This document shows positions 6,810-14,037 of a DNA stretch of 23,256 bases, in pieces. The stretch's first letter is position 1. Every line of letters starts with the position of its first letter. The notes beneath the pieces were generated by a model that was not told where the DNA came from, searched no databases, and was given only the letters and a program-made list of their open reading frames with translations. This DNA comes from Bacteroidales bacterium (GTDB lineage: Bacteria > Bacteroidota > Bacteroidia > Bacteroidales > Muribaculaceae), in NCBI GenBank assembly GCA_004553485.1, contig SFLG01000024.1, positions 1 through 23,256 on the forward strand, written 5' to 3'. Both the position numbers and the translations under genes were made by a program.

Positions 6810-9083
6810 TTACTTGCGGGTGACGATGAGCTCGTCGATGAGGGCGTGGTTGGTGTGCAGGTGCATGTTCTCGTTCTGCGGCTCGAAGGTGACGGTGAGG
6901 GTGTGCGGGCCGGCGGTGAGGACGGCGTCGAGGCTGTTGGTGAGGCCCCAGTCGCTCCAGGTGCCGCGGCCGCGGTGGGGCATCACCACTGAGCCGAGGC
7001 TGTTGCCGTCGACAAGGACAGTGCGGATGGCGCACGATTTGCCGGTGTTGACGGGGCCATTGCCGTTGGCGTAGCGCAGGACGATGCTGTATGTGCCGTC
7101 AGCGTCGACGGTGAAGGGCACCTCGACGGCCGACGTCTTGTGGTCGGTCTCGACAAAGCCGTTGCCGCGGAAGTCGGTGACCTTGCCCTTAGGCTGATGT
7201 AGGATTTCGGCCGACGTCATGGCCGTGCCCTCGCCGGGAATCTGGAATGTCTTGCTCTCGCGCGTCGACAGGGGGATGGAGGCGAAGCCGGGCACCTTGT
7301 TCTTGTATGCCACAACCTGATATTCGCCGGGCACCGAGGCGTCGTAGCTTGTGCTGCGCACCTGCTCCACCAGCTTGCCGTCGCGGTAGACGTCGTAGAC
7401 CTTGCTGTACTCGACGGGGTCCCACCACAGGCGCGTGCCGTCGAGGCGGGTGATGGGTGTCCATGCGGCCTTGGCGTTGGCTACCTCGTTGACGGGAAGG
7501 GACTTGATGGGCTGGTTGTCCATGGTGATGACGATGTCGAGCTGCTGACCCTTCTTAGCGGCTTTGGCGGCCTCGGCGGCGGTGATGACGGGGGCATGGT
7601 CCTTGCCGTTGACTGTGAACGAGGCAATGGAGTCGCCATAGCCCTTGACCTCGATGTTGAGGCGGGCGCCGCGGTAGTTGAAGTTGTCGAGGCGGCGGTC
7701 CTGGCCGAGGGCCTCGGGCACGAACGGGCTGAAGCGCAGCCGGTCTTTTTCAAAGTTTATGCCGAAGAGGATGCGGTGTGTCAGCGCCAGGTTGCCGGCC
7801 AGGCACCACAGCATGTTGGATGAGTTGAGCTCGGTGGCGATGTCGCCGTTGTCGAGGTTGAAATTCTCCTTGTTGGTGGCGAAGAGGGCGGCGGGACGGA
7901 AGACCGCGCCGATGGCCTGCATCACGCCCTTCTCGTTGCCGGCCTTTGCCGATGCCAGACCCCACCAGGCGCCCACCCAGGGCCACAGCGCGTTGTTGTG
8001 GTATGCGGGCATATCTGGTATCTGCGGGTAGAAGATGGCCACGCCGAAGGGGGTGGTGGGGTGGGACGACGTGATGGTGCGGGCACGCTCGGGGCTGGCC
8101 ACGTCCCACTCTATCGCCAGAGCCTCGCCCAGTGTCTCGGCGCGCGGGTTCATCATCAGGTTGTCGCGGCCGTAGAGGTACATACCGTAGTAGCCCTTGT
8201 CGTCCAACCACAGCGTTCGGTTGATGCCGTCGGCGATTTTTTGGCTCTGCTCCAGCGCCTTGCGTGCCTCGTCCTTGTGGCCGAGGTCGGCGGCGATCTC
8301 GCTCAGCACCTTCCATGCCTGCGCGTGGACGACGCTGGTGCCCAGGGCCTGGCTCTGGTAGATGTCGGCCGTCTGCATCCATTTGGGATAAGACTGCTCG
8401 CGCCAGTCGATGAACGATGTCTCGCCGTGTACAAGGCCGGTTTTTGTGTCGTACAGGCCGACGGCAAGGTCGTCCTCGAGGCTGTTCTTGATAATCGGGT
8501 AGATATATTTCAGCCATTCGCGGTCGCCGGTGACCTTATAGACCTCGTAGGCGGCCACGGCCCATATTATGCGGTCGGTGCTTACGGGCCAGGCGCCGCC
8601 CGAGCCGGTGTCCTGGATGATGCGGCCACGGGAATTGACCTTGTGCATCAGCGATATACGCGAGGCCTCGGGCTGCAGATAAGCCATCGACAGCAGTATC
8701 GAGTACGATACGTCGCGGGTCCATACGCCGGCCCATTCCTTGCCCGTGCGCAGCGTGGTGTCGGGCTCGACGGCGTTGACCATCTCGTCCAGGCCCATGT
8801 TGTAGATTGCCGTGTGCAGCATGTTGGGCGTTGTGAGCTGCGGATAGCCCGAAATGTCGTTTTTGCGTTTCCACGTCTTGTCGATGCCCATGTAGAATCC
8901 GGGCTGGGCCGAGTAGGTCGAGACAATCTCGAACGGGCCGTTGGCGGTGGCAACGAAGGGGCCCTGGCTAATGGTGTCGCCGTGCCAGCTGTAGGCCGGC
9001 GTCTCCACTATCACTGTCGACTGCGCGCCCGCTGTCAGTGCGGCGGCGAGCGCGGCAGAGGTAAGGATTACAGGTAATTTCAT
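6810..9083 (-). CDS. Secreted six-hairpin glycoside hydrolase with C-terminal carbohydrate-binding-like domain
   Basis: This 757-residue protein starts with a signal peptide (MKLPVILTSAALAAALTAGA, cleaved before QS). Residues about 80-460 form an (alpha/alpha)6-barrel of the GH63/GH37/debranching type. Landmarks are GVWTRDVSYSILLSMAYL (119-136), GGAWPVSTDRIIWAVAAYEV (162-181), HNNALWPWVGAWWG (362-375), and NGDIATELNSSN (412-423). Asp124 and Glu418 are candidates for the acid/base pair, by position only. A beta-rich linker with a fibronectin-like stretch follows (about 535-600). Residues about 612-757 resemble a CBM35/CBM6-like sandwich ending HALIDELIVTRK. It probably releases sugars in the periplasm or at the surface. 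The gene follows an outer-membrane barrel gene by 44 bases, likely as one operon. There is no SusC/SusD pair. The exact substrate is unknown. Confidence 0.85.
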   Translation of the reverse strand: MKLPVILTSAALAAALTAGAQSTVIVETPAYSWHGDTISQGPFVATANGPFEIVSTYSAQPGFYMGIDKTWKRKNDISGYPQLTTPNMLHTAIYNMGLDEMVNAVEPDTTLRTGKEWAGVWTRDVSYSILLSMAYLQPEASRISLMHKVNSRGRIIQDTGSGGAWPVSTDRIIWAVAAYEVYKVTGDREWLKYIYPIIKNSLEDDLAVGLYDTKTGLVHGETSFIDWREQSYPKWMQTADIYQSQALGTSVVHAQAWKVLSEIAADLGHKDEARKALEQSQKIADGINRTLWLDDKGYYGMYLYGRDNLMMNPRAETLGEALAIEWDVASPERARTITSSHPTTPFGVAIFYPQIPDMPAYHNNALWPWVGAWWGLASAKAGNEKGVMQAIGAVFRPAALFATNKENFNLDNGDIATELNSSNMLWCLAGNLALTHRILFGINFEKDRLRFSPFVPEALGQDRRLDNFNYRGARLNIEVKGYGDSIASFTVNGKDHAPVITAAEAAKAAKKGQQLDIVITMDNQPIKSLPVNEVANAKAAWTPITRLDGTRLWWDPVEYSKVYDVYRDGKLVEQVRSTSYDASVPGEYQVVAYKNKVPGFASIPLSTRESKTFQIPGEGTAMTSAEILHQPKGKVTDFRGNGFVETDHKTSAVEVPFTVDADGTYSIVLRYANGNGPVNTGKSCAIRTVLVDGNSLGSVVMPHRGRGTWSDWGLTNSLDAVLTAGPHTLTVTFEPQNENMHLHTNHALIDELIVTRK

Positions 9084-9127
9084 GTGTGATTGGTGTATGA
9101 GGGAATATTATTAGATTGCGTATGTGC

Positions 9128-9802
9128 TCACCACTCGAAGCCGACGGTGAGACCCAGGTTGTTGAGCGTCACTGAGTTATCGTGCCTGTAGGTGTAGTTG
9201 TTGTTCGACGTAAGCAGCTGGTAGGTCAGGCCAACGTTGACGGCCTGTTTGGGGGTCTGCGAATTGATGGGGATGCGCACACCAATCGAGGGGCGGAAGT
9301 AGAACTGCGTCTCGTTGGAGATGTATGCCGTTTTCATCATCAGGTCATCGTCGCCGAGGAGCCACGCGGCGCCGAGTTTGAGGTCGATGTAGGCCGAAAC
9401 GGACGTGTCGTTGCCGATGCGGAATCTGAAGTCTGTGAAGACGGGAATCATACATTTTGTCTTTGCCGTGCCGCCGTAGTTCCACTCGTCGGGAGCCCAT
9501 TCACCGTAGCGGTCGTCCTGGTTTGCCATTGCCACGTCGATGCCCATGCCGACGCCCATAAAGAACCACGAGCTGTACTGGAAGCCCTGCGACGTGCTCA
9601 CACCCAAGAAGTTGGCGCGGTTTTTGCCCATACCGGCCAGTCCGCTTGCCTCAACAAAGCCGCGGTACTGCATCGAGCCGGACAGGGCGGGGGAGATGAG
9701 CCCCGACAGCTGGTTGGCAATTTCGTAATATTGGGCCCGTGCGGGAACGGCCATACCGACTGCCAAGACGGCTGCGACGGCCAATGCAAAAATTTTTTTC
9801 AT
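9128..9802 (-). CDS. Outer-membrane beta-barrel protein
   Basis: This protein is 224 residues from the ATG at 9802-9800. I chose this start because it opens a clean signal peptide (MKKIFALAVAAVLAVGMAVP, cleaved after ARA); the longer frame to 9883 only adds non-hydrophobic residues in front. The mature part alternates short amphipathic strands (YSSWFFMGVGMGIDVAM, VFTDFRFRIGNDTSVSAYID, FYFRPSIGVRIPIN, LNNLGLTVGFEW) and ends in Trp, typical of BAM-assembled barrels of the OMP_b-brl type. It probably spans the outer membrane with 8-10 strands; its role is unknown. It lies 44 bases upstream of the secreted glycosidase gene, so the two may be co-transcribed. Its leader contains an AT-rich triple repeat and a palindrome, but no consensus -7 box. 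Confidence 0.85.
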   Translation of the reverse strand: MKKIFALAVAAVLAVGMAVPARAQYYEIANQLSGLISPALSGSMQYRGFVEASGLAGMGKNRANFLGVSTSQGFQYSSWFFMGVGMGIDVAMANQDDRYGEWAPDEWNYGGTAKTKCMIPVFTDFRFRIGNDTSVSAYIDLKLGAAWLLGDDDLMMKTAYISNETQFYFRPSIGVRIPINSQTPKQAVNVGLTYQLLTSNNNYTYRHDNSVTLNNLGLTVGFEW

Positions 9803-9900
9803 AATTAAAGAGTTGGAGGGAGTTAGTTGCCGGGTTATGGGGCTGTACGCCGGTAAAAACTGTGCCGCATCATAGCCGAACAAGTCGCCTTATACACCAT

Positions 9901-9915
9901 AAAACACCGTGTTTT
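9901..9915. repeat. 15-bp near-perfect palindrome
   Basis: AAAACAC and GTGTTTT flank a single central C. It sits about 100 bases upstream of the outer-membrane barrel start, at a suitable distance for a regulator site, but no regulator can be assigned. Confidence 0.45.
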
Positions 9916-9933
9916 CAGCCTCGATTATCATGC

Positions 9934-9967
9934 GCTATATTATTGCTATGTTATTTGCTATATTATT
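9934..9967. repeat. Three AT-rich 11-bp direct repeats
   Basis: GCTATATTATT (9934-9944), GCTATGTTATT (9945-9955) and GCTATATTATT (9957-9967) follow each other with one extra T before the last copy. They lie about 130-165 bases upstream of the outer-membrane barrel gene and close to the palindrome at 9901. Confidence 0.6.
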
Positions 9968-10069
9968 AATGTGTTTTAATACAAACGAGCCACGGCGCCT
10001 CTTGGTTCATTTTTGGCCGGGAGCAACGACATTCTGAGCCGGAGGTCAACCCGCCGGGGCGCCAACGAC

Positions 10070-10111
10070 AAAGGGCCGCTCCGTTTCTCATTAGAGCGGA
10101 AGCGGCCCTTT
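10070..10111 (-). terminator. Terminator after tRNA-Leu
   Basis: AAAGGGCCGCT (10070-10080) pairs with AGCGGCCCTTT (10101-10111). A further CCG/CGG pairing inside the loop extends the stem past a one-base bulge. It lies 14 bases past the 3' end of the tRNA, and TTTG follows on the minus strand. Confidence 0.65.
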
Positions 10112-10125
10112 GCAGGGGGTGATAG

Positions 10126-10207
10126 TGCGCCCGAGGGGACTCGAACCCCTACATCCGAAGATATTAGATCCTAAGTCTAACGCGGCTACCAATTACGCCA
10201 CGGGCGC
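10126..10207 (-). tRNA. tRNA-Leu (anticodon UAG)
   Basis: This 82-nt class II tRNA lies on the minus strand. The acceptor arm GCGCCCG pairs with CGGGCGC, followed by discriminator A; CCA is not encoded. The anticodon stem TTAGA/TCTAA encloses the loop CTTAGGA, giving anticodon UAG (bases 10173-10171). The extra arm TATCTTCGGATGT is of the long type expected for leucine. The T arm is AGGGG-TTCGAGT-CCCCT. It reads CUN leucine codons. Confidence 0.96.
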
Positions 10208-10240
10208 CTTCAGATGTTCGGCCGACAACTCAGCCGTCTG

Positions 10241-10272
10241 CAAAATTAGCAAAAAAAAGCAAACCGCACAAG
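10241..10272 (-). promoter_or_regulatory. Promoter of tRNA-Leu
   Basis: On the minus strand CTTG (10272-10269) and TAATTTTG (10248-10241) are 20 bases apart, matching TTTG / TAnnTTTG with one mismatch. The start of transcription would fall about 25 bases upstream of the mature tRNA. Confidence 0.6.
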
Positions 10273-10375
10273 CACCCCCGCCACTTTGTATTTTTGGCAG
10301 GCCGGGTAGCAGCCGTGTTGGCCGTGTTGGCAGCCGGGGGGCCGTGGTTGGCAGCTTGCCGGGGGTGGCAACACT

Positions 10376-10401
10376 GTTATCGGTCGAGCTCGACCGATAA
10401 C
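10376..10401. repeat. Perfect 26-bp palindrome
   Basis: Half-site GTTATCGGTCGAG is followed directly by its exact complement. There is no spacer and no adjoining T-run, so a protein-binding site or cruciform is at least as likely as a terminator. It lies in the gene-less stretch upstream of tRNA-Leu and beyond the end of the efflux operon. Confidence 0.7.
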
Positions 10402-10460
10402 GGTAGGCCCGGGTGGCGCACGGCGTTTGGGAAGCCGGGGCTGCCCAAGGCAAAAAGCAA

Positions 10461-10493
10461 AGGGGGTAAGCGCCGTTGTGGGGCTTACCCCCT
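10461..10493 (-). terminator. Terminator of the efflux operon
   Basis: AGGGGGTAAGC (10461-10471) pairs with GCTTACCCCCT (10483-10493), leaving an 11-base loop. Read on the minus strand it is followed by TTGCTTTTTG. It lies 24 bases after the PII-like gene. Confidence 0.85.
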
Positions 10494-10517
10494 GTGGGGG
10501 AGGAGAGGGAGCGGGGG

Positions 10518-10811
10518 TCAGATGGTGGCGGTGATGGGCCACTGGAAGGCGCGGAGGCCGAGCTTGGGCGACTCGTCGTCGAGGGCCTTCAGGCGCGACA
10601 TGATGTTGGCGGCGCGCTCGTCCTCGACGATGGTGATGATGGCCGAGTTCTCGCTGGGCCAGGCGTGGGAGCCGAGGTGAGGCTCGCCGGTATTGCTGCC
10701 ACGTCCGTTGACGATGGGCCAGGAGGTGAAGCCACGGCAGTTGTTGCGCTCGAGCATTTCAACGATGCGGTGGTAGTGGGCCTGGTCGAATGTTATCAGT
10801 ATTGCTTGCAT
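10518..10811 (-). CDS. PII-like small protein at the end of the RND efflux operon
   Basis: This 97-residue protein begins MQAILITFDQAHYHRIVEML and continues through a loop region NCRGFTSWPIVNGRGSNTG, EPHLGSHAWPSENSAIITIV, ending LGLRAFQWPITATI. Size and the beta-alpha-beta, long loop, beta-alpha-beta pattern fit the PII superfamily (ferredoxin-like fold, usually a trimer). The loop does not carry the canonical uridylylated Tyr motif of GlnB, so it is a PII-like rather than a nitrogen-regulatory protein. It starts 20 bases after the RND pump gene and before the operon terminator, so it is made together with the pump. It may sense a small ligand and modulate the pump. That role is an inference; related PII-like genes sit next to transporters in other bacteria. 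Confidence 0.8.
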   Translation of the reverse strand: MQAILITFDQAHYHRIVEMLERNNCRGFTSWPIVNGRGSNTGEPHLGSHAWPSENSAIITIVEDERAANIMSRLKALDDESPKLGLRAFQWPITATI

Positions 10812-10831
10812 GGTCGGTGGTTGTGTGGAGG

Positions 10832-13800
10832 TTATTTGTGTGACTCGGCTTTGGCCAGCTCAAGGGCCTTGTGGTGCTTGCGGCGCTGACGGCGTATGCC
10901 GGTGGAGGCAAAGACGCAGTAGAGCACGGGCACAAACAGCAGTGTCAGGATGGTGGAGACGGTGAGACCGCCGATTACGGCAGTTCCCATGGGTCGCCAC
11001 AGCTCGGCGCCCTGTCCGGTGCCGACAGCCATGGGCACCATGCCCAGGATGGTGGTGAGGGTGGTCATCACTACGGGACGCAGGCGCGACTTGCCGCCGA
11101 GGATAACGGCACGGCGTATCGACAGTCCGCGCTCGCGGTTGAGCGAGATATAGTCGATGAGCACGATACCGTTCTTGACGACGATACCGATGAGCATGAT
11201 CGCGCCAATCATCGACATCACGTTGAGCGAGTGGCCTGTCAGCCACAGTATCAGGAACACGCCCGAGAAGGCGAAGAGCAGCGATGTCATGATGATGCCG
11301 GGGTAGGTGTAGCTCTCGAACTGCGCCGCCATGACGATGTATACCAGTATCACAATCAGCACGGCCAGTGTGAGCAGGTCGGTGAAGCTCTCCTGCTGGT
11401 CCTCGTACGAGCCGGCCAGGTCGATAGAGATGCCTTGCGGCAGGTCCATGGCCTCGATTGCGGCCTGGGCGGGGATTACCACCTCGGACATGGGCACGCC
11501 CTGCACGGCGGTGCTGACGGTGATGATGCGCTCGCGGTCCTTGCGCTCGATGGTGGGCGGGGTGCTGCGTTCGACTACCGTGCCCACGTCGCGCACGCGC
11601 ACAGCCGAGCCGGCGTTGTTGTAGAGCAGGATGTTCTCGATGTCGCGTATCGAGGTGCGGTGCTCGGGGTCGTACATCACCTTGATGTTGTACTCCTCGC
11701 CGTCCTCGCGGAAGCGGCTTGCCAGCGAGCCGTTGATGCGGTTGCGCAGGGCGGTGGCCGCCGTGGAGAGGTTGAGGCCGTAGCGTGCCAGCTTCTCGCG
11801 GTCGAAGTCGACCTGGTATTCGGGCTGGTACTCTGAGCGCGAGATGTTGATGTTGGCGGTGCCGGGGATGCCCTCGAGCACGCGCTTAAGCTGCTGTGCC
11901 ACCGAGTCGGTCTCGGCAAAGTCGTATCCGTAAATTTCAAAGTCGATGGTGGCCTGTCCGCCCATGCCGCCGCTCATGCCGCCGACGTTGACGAGGGCCT
12001 TCTTGTACTCGGGGTAATGTTTGAGGTCCTTGCGCATGAGCTCGGCAATCTCCGACGACGAGCGGTCGCGCTCGCCGGGGTCGCTGAGGCGTATGTTCAT
12101 CGACACGATGTGCGAGCCGTTGTCGCGCAGCGAGGCAAAGGTGTTGTCGGACGAGGCCGAGCCGGTGGTGAAGTTGATAACCTCAATCTCCGGGTACTTC
12201 TTGCGCCACTCCTCGACCAGACGCAGTGTTGTCTCGCGGGTGATTTCCTCGCGGGTGCCGATGGGCGTCTCGAGCGAGACGTTAAGGCGGGCGTCGTCGT
12301 TGGTGGGGAAGAACTCGGTGCCCACGTGCTTCATCAGGAAGAGCGAGCCCACGAAGGTTGCCAGACAGATGAGGATGGTGATGAGGCGGTGGCGCACAAC
12401 CCATCCCAGCAGGCGGGCGTAGCCGTTGTCAAAGGCGTCGAGGCCGCGGTTGATGGGGGTGAACAGCAGGGTGTACAGCTTGCCGTGCTTGTTGTTGAGG
12501 CGCAGCAGCTGCGAGCACAGCATGGGGGTGAGCGACAGGGCGCAGATGGTTGAGATGATCATCATGATTGTCACCATCCAGCCCAGCTGGCGGAAGAGTA
12601 CGCCGGACATGCCCGTCACGAGGGTGAGGGGGAAGAACACCGCTATCAGCGTCAGCGTGGAGGCGATTACCGACACGGCCACCTCGTTGGTGCCGTGCAC
12701 GGCGGCCTGTTTGGGGTCCGAGCCGCGCTCGATGTGCGTGGTAACGTTCTCGAGCACCACGATGGCGTCGTCAACCACCATACCGATCGATATGGACAGC
12801 GCCGACAGCGAGACGATGTTGAGCGAGTCGCCCGTTATGGCCAGGTAGATGAAGGACGCTATCAGCGAGATAGGAATGGTGATGGTGATGATGAGCGTCG
12901 CGCGCCATCGTCCCAGGAAGAAGAACACCACCAGTACGACGAACAGCAGGGCAAAGAGCACCGTCTCCACCAGCGAGGCGATGGTGTTGCGGATGTTGTC
13001 CGAGGTGTCGACGATGATGTCGAGCTTGACGTCCGAGGGCAGGCGTTTCTGCAGGCGCGGGAGCATCTCCAGCACCTTCTCCGAAATTTCCACCGAGTTG
13101 GCACCGCTCTGCTTCTGGATGATAATCATGGCGCCCTTCTCGCCGTTGTTGAAGGTCTGCTGGGCGCGCTCCTCGATGGAGTCGTCGATGCGCGCCACAT
13201 CCTTGAGGTAGATGCTGCGGCTGCCGACGTTGCCCACCACGATGTCGGCCATCTGGTCGGCCGAGGTGAACTCGCCCTGCACGCGCATCGAGTAGGAGTC
13301 AGAGCCGATGTCGATGGTGCCGCCGGGGATGTTGCGGTTTTCGGCGGTGATGACGCCCGAAATCTGCTCGATGCTGAGGCCGTACGCCTCGAGGCGCGCC
13401 GGGTCGGCGTAGATGTGTATCTCGCGCTTGGGTGCGCCCGAGATCGACACCGAGCCCACGCCGCTGATGCGTGCCAGCGGGTTGGCGACGCCCTCGTCCA
13501 GAATTTTGTATAGGCCGGGCATGCTCTCGGTGGCGTTTACCGACAGCATGACCACGGGAATCATATCGGACGAGAATTTGAAGATGATGGGTGTCTCCGC
13601 CTCGTCCGGCAGCTGCGAGGACACCATGTCCAGTTTGTCGCGCACATCGTTTGTCAGCACGTCGATGTCGTAGCCGTATTCAAACTCGAGGGTGATTACC
13701 GAGATGTTTTCGCGGCTCTTGGATGTTATGTGCTTGAGGTTCGACACCGAGTTGAGGACGTTCTCGAGGGGTCGTGTAACGTTCTGCTCGATGTCCGAGG

Positions 13801-13966
13801 CGCTGGCGCCCTGGTAGGTCGTCATCACCATGATGGTGTTTGTGTCGATGTCGGGGTAGAGGTCGATGGGGAGTTTGATCAGCGAGAACAGACCCAGGAT
13901 CACTACCGTGACAAAACACAGTATTGTCATTACCGGCCGTTTTACGGCACTTCCGTATAGGCTCAT
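10832..13966 (-). CDS. RND efflux transporter, HAE1 type (AcrB-like)
   Basis: This 1044-residue inner-membrane pump uses the proton gradient to drive substrates out through the adaptor and outer-membrane factor encoded upstream. It starts MSLYGSAVKRPVMTILCFVT with the first helix. Twelve helices in two halves are visible, with the large periplasmic loops after TM1 and TM7. The TM4 proton-relay pair is Asp399-Asp400 in SIGMVVDDAIVVLENV. The second half contains a Gly/Met-rich stretch (GGMSGGMGGQATIDFEIYGYD) and the closing helices GIVVKNGIVLIDYISLNRERG. Length is typical. The HAE1 type points to hydrophobic or amphiphilic drugs and lipids rather than metal ions; substrate is not fixed by sequence. 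It is preceded by a 9-bp tandem repeat and followed by the PII-like gene. Confidence 0.96.
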   Translation of the reverse strand: MSLYGSAVKRPVMTILCFVTVVILGLFSLIKLPIDLYPDIDTNTIMVMTTYQGASASDIEQNVTRPLENVLNSVSNLKHITSKSRENISVITLEFEYGYDIDVLTNDVRDKLDMVSSQLPDEAETPIIFKFSSDMIPVVMLSVNATESMPGLYKILDEGVANPLARISGVGSVSISGAPKREIHIYADPARLEAYGLSIEQISGVITAENRNIPGGTIDIGSDSYSMRVQGEFTSADQMADIVVGNVGSRSIYLKDVARIDDSIEERAQQTFNNGEKGAMIIIQKQSGANSVEISEKVLEMLPRLQKRLPSDVKLDIIVDTSDNIRNTIASLVETVLFALLFVVLVVFFFLGRWRATLIITITIPISLIASFIYLAITGDSLNIVSLSALSISIGMVVDDAIVVLENVTTHIERGSDPKQAAVHGTNEVAVSVIASTLTLIAVFFPLTLVTGMSGVLFRQLGWMVTIMMIISTICALSLTPMLCSQLLRLNNKHGKLYTLLFTPINRGLDAFDNGYARLLGWVVRHRLITILICLATFVGSLFLMKHVGTEFFPTNDDARLNVSLETPIGTREEITRETTLRLVEEWRKKYPEIEVINFTTGSASSDNTFASLRDNGSHIVSMNIRLSDPGERDRSSSEIAELMRKDLKHYPEYKKALVNVGGMSGGMGGQATIDFEIYGYDFAETDSVAQQLKRVLEGIPGTANINISRSEYQPEYQVDFDREKLARYGLNLSTAATALRNRINGSLASRFREDGEEYNIKVMYDPEHRTSIRDIENILLYNNAGSAVRVRDVGTVVERSTPPTIERKDRERIITVSTAVQGVPMSEVVIPAQAAIEAMDLPQGISIDLAGSYEDQQESFTDLLTLAVLIVILVYIVMAAQFESYTYPGIIMTSLLFAFSGVFLILWLTGHSLNVMSMIGAIMLIGIVVKNGIVLIDYISLNRERGLSIRRAVILGGKSRLRPVVMTTLTTILGMVPMAVGTGQGAELWRPMGTAVIGGLTVSTILTLLFVPVLYCVFASTGIRRQRRKHHKALELAKAESHK

Positions 13967-13978
13967 TTACAAGGGGAT

Positions 13979-14032
13979 GTGATGTAAGTGATGTAAGTGG
14001 TGTATGTGATGTAAGTGATGTGTGTGGCGGAT
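13979..14032. repeat. Tandem array of 9-bp units between adaptor and pump genes
   Basis: Six consecutive 9-base units can be read on the plus strand: GTGATGTAA, GTGATGTAA, GTGGTGTAT, GTGATGTAA, GTGATGTGT, GTGGCGGAT. It fills nearly all of the 71-base gap between the end of the adaptor gene (14038) and the start of the pump gene (13966). Confidence 0.8.
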
Positions 14033-14037
14033 GTGGC

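Larger units (their letters stand above)
9803..10125. other. Intergenic region with palindrome, AT-rich triple repeat and terminator
   Basis: This stretch lies between the outer-membrane barrel gene start and the tRNA gene. It holds a near-palindrome at 9901-9915, three AT-rich 11-base direct repeats at 9934-9967, and the tRNA terminator at 10070-10111. I see no coding potential in it. Confidence 0.6.
10208..10517. other. Gene-less GC-rich region between tRNA-Leu and the efflux operon
   Basis: It contains the tRNA promoter (10241-10272), a GC-rich stretch with repeated GCCGTGTTG words (about 10312-10360), a perfect 26-bp palindrome (10376-10401), and the efflux operon terminator (10461-10493). 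I find no convincing gene here. Confidence 0.6.

Noticed and set aside
7998..9077. Long plus-strand ORF (359 codons) antisense to the glycosidase gene
   Set aside because: Antisense shadow; the minus-strand protein has a signal peptide and family motifs, while this one has none.
10126..10401. Integration site of a mobile element at tRNA-Leu
   Set aside because: A tRNA and a palindrome lie close together, but I see no integrase gene and no repeated tRNA 3' end in the window.
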